Source of the DNA: Streptomyces sp. NBC_01353
GTDB lineage: Bacteria > Actinomycetota > Actinomycetes > Streptomycetales > Streptomycetaceae
DNA length: 64,000 nucleotides
NCBI RefSeq assembly: GCF_036237275.1
Contig: NZ_CP108352.1
Coordinates: 1-64,000 of the forward strand
Direction: 5' to 3'
The position numbers were made by a program, and so were the translations under genes. The notes below the pieces were generated by a model that saw nothing but the letters and a program-made list of their open reading frames with translations, was not told the DNA's origin and ran no database searches. Of this stretch, positions 63,072-64,000 are shown in pieces (position 1 is the first letter of the stretch; each line of letters opens with the position of its first letter).

Positions 63072-64000
63072 GTGATACGTCGGCGGCGTGTGGGGGCCCG
63101 TACGCCCGACGCTCCGCTGCCGTTGCGCGCCGAGAGCGCCGGGCCGTCTCCCAGAGGTGGCGTCAAGGCCCCGCTGGCCTACGTGGTGGCAGCGACCGTA
63201 CCGGTCGTGCTGCTGGAGTTGACGATTGACGACCGCACGGTGCGGCTCATCCCCCTGCTGATCCTGCTTCCCGCGTTTCCGGCGATGGTCGGCACAGTGC
63301 GCCAGACCGCCTGCGCGGTGGGCTGGGTTTTGATCGTCATCACCGCAGTTCTGATGTACCGGCCGCTCCCTTCGTCGTACGACTACGGGATCGTCATGGT
63401 GCTGGCCTGCGTGCTCGGCGTGCTGTGCGTGGTGACCTGCCACTGGCGGATCAGGCGGGAACGCGAACTGCTGCGCGTCCGGTCCACGGCTGTCGCTCTC
63501 CAACGGCAGATGCTGCGGCCCCTGCCGATCCTCACCGACCGGGTGATCGTCGACGGCCTGTACCTGCCGGTGGAGGCGGACAGGCTGGTGGGTGGAGACG
63601 TCTACGAGGTGGTGGCATCGCCGTACGGCACGCGGCTGCTCTTCGGCGATGTCCAGGGCAAGGGACTGCCCGCGATCGGAACCGCCTTCGCGGTCCTCAG
63701 CGCTTTCCGCGAGGCCGCTATGCGTGAGCCGACCCTCACCGCGCTCGTCGACAACCTGGAACAAGCTGTCGTCCGGCACAACGCCTTTGCCCAGCAGGCC
63801 GGCGAACCCGAGCGATTCGTCACCGCTCTCGTCCTGGGCATCGACACCTCGGCCGAGACGCAGGCCGTCAACTGCGGCCATCTTCCGCCCTACCTGTTGA
63901 AAGCCGCCCCGGTCGCCCCCGTTCCACTCGGCGACCCGGGCGTTCCGCTGGGTGTTGCCGACCTCTCTGCCGAACCCAGGACCGTCGCATGGTTCCCCTT
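63072..64000 (+). CDS. Membrane SpoIIE-family PP2C phosphatase (runs off the window)
   Basis: A GTG at 63072 (CTGGAGAG upstream) opens a frame with no stop to 64000, at least 309 residues. Residues about 33-125 hold several membrane helices (APLAYVVAATVPVVLLEL, LIPLLILLPAFPAMVGTV, AVGWVLIVITAVLM, YGIVMVLACVLGVLCVV). A linker and a PP2C/SpoIIE domain follow: VALQRQMLRPLP, DRLVGGDVYEVVASPYGTRLLFGDVQGKGLPAIGTAFAVLSAFREAA, VNCGHLPPYLL. Metal-ligand GD and DVQGKG are present, so it should be active. These membrane phosphatases act on anti-anti-sigma factors. Confidence 0.9.
   Translation, partial: MIRRRRVGARTPDAPLPLRAESAGPSPRGGVKAPLAYVVAATVPVVLLELTIDDRTVRLIPLLILLPAFPAMVGTVRQTACAVGWVLIVITAVLMYRPLPSSYDYGIVMVLACVLGVLCVVTCHWRIRRERELLRVRSTAVALQRQMLRPLPILTDRVIVDGLYLPVEADRLVGGDVYEVVASPYGTRLLFGDVQGKGLPAIGTAFAVLSAFREAAMREPTLTALVDNLEQAVVRHNAFAQQAGEPERFVTALVLGIDTSAETQAVNCGHLPPYLLKAAPVAPVPLGDPGVPLGVADLSAEPRTVAWFP

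Noticed and set aside
1-64000. CRISPR arrays, tRNA or rRNA genes
   Set aside because: No regular repeat-spacer array, cloverleaf or long rRNA segment was found by reading.

Overview
The window is a high-GC actinomycete sequence and almost certainly from Streptomyces. The evidence is codon use with G/C at third positions, a WhiB-family regulator, XRE/DUF5753 plus DUF6879 gene sets, GAF/SpoIIE phosphatases, a RHS/LamG secreted pair, and above all a Streptomyces-type telomere at the left edge. The first 98 bases are not biological. They read as the reverse complement of an Oxford Nanopore rapid-barcoding adapter (barcode 01), followed by a G28 run. The real replicon end begins near base 127 with a ladder of GC-rich palindromes (127-390). 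The window is therefore the outermost ~64 kb of a linear chromosome or linear plasmid. No tap/tpg telomere genes and no terminal helicase gene were recognised in it.

Layout. 0.4-2 kb: one small membrane protein and subtelomeric non-coding DNA. 2-13 kb, minus strand: a secreted LamG protein, then a ~2,225-residue secreted RHS/YD-repeat polymorphic toxin ending in an ADP-ribosyltransferase-like domain, then an ATGA-coupled candidate immunity gene. 13-19.6 kb: TPR membrane protein, SUKH protein, HEAT-like protein, decayed IS630 element, small secreted protein, WecA/MraY-like sugar-phosphate transferase. 19.6-29.5 kb: mobile-element graveyard (two IS5-type elements, an IS21 deletion remnant, an IS630 element in an amidohydrolase stop codon) around a WhiB protein, an H1-like nucleoid protein, a RidA protein and a Tat amidohydrolase. 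29.5-36 kb: small or hypothetical genes, a GNAT acetyltransferase, DUF6461, FG-GAP and transposase fragments. 36-43 kb: a whiJ-like regulatory set (XRE/DUF5753, DUF6879, small acidic proteins), a GAF-SpoIIE phosphatase, cold shock protein, MerR-like regulator and RsbW-like kinase. 42.7-47.2 kb: a redox/ECF-sigma cluster (DUF1772, two NmrA-like proteins, SigJ-type sigma factor, AhpD-like protein, DoxX). 47-54.9 kb: fragments (LysR, DinB, IS5, toxin tail, phosphatase) with SUKH and SUKH-3 immunity-type genes. 55-64 kb: a stress and carbon-metabolism block (universal stress protein, aconitase-phosphatase chimera, GAPDH, transaldolase, ferredoxin reductase, beta-carbonic anhydrase, SpoIIE phosphatase running off the edge).

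Themes. (1) Interbacterial conflict: one apparently complete RHS toxin/immunity pair, a toxin tail with a SUKH-3 gene, and two orphan SUKH genes. (2) Regulation by antisigma-type kinases and SpoIIE phosphatases, several of them truncated. (3) Heavy transposon traffic typical of Streptomyces arms. (4) Many single-nucleotide frameshifts, several in genes that are otherwise perfectly conserved. Together with the adapter this suggests an incompletely polished long-read assembly, so the frameshifts should not be taken as real pseudogenes without checking.
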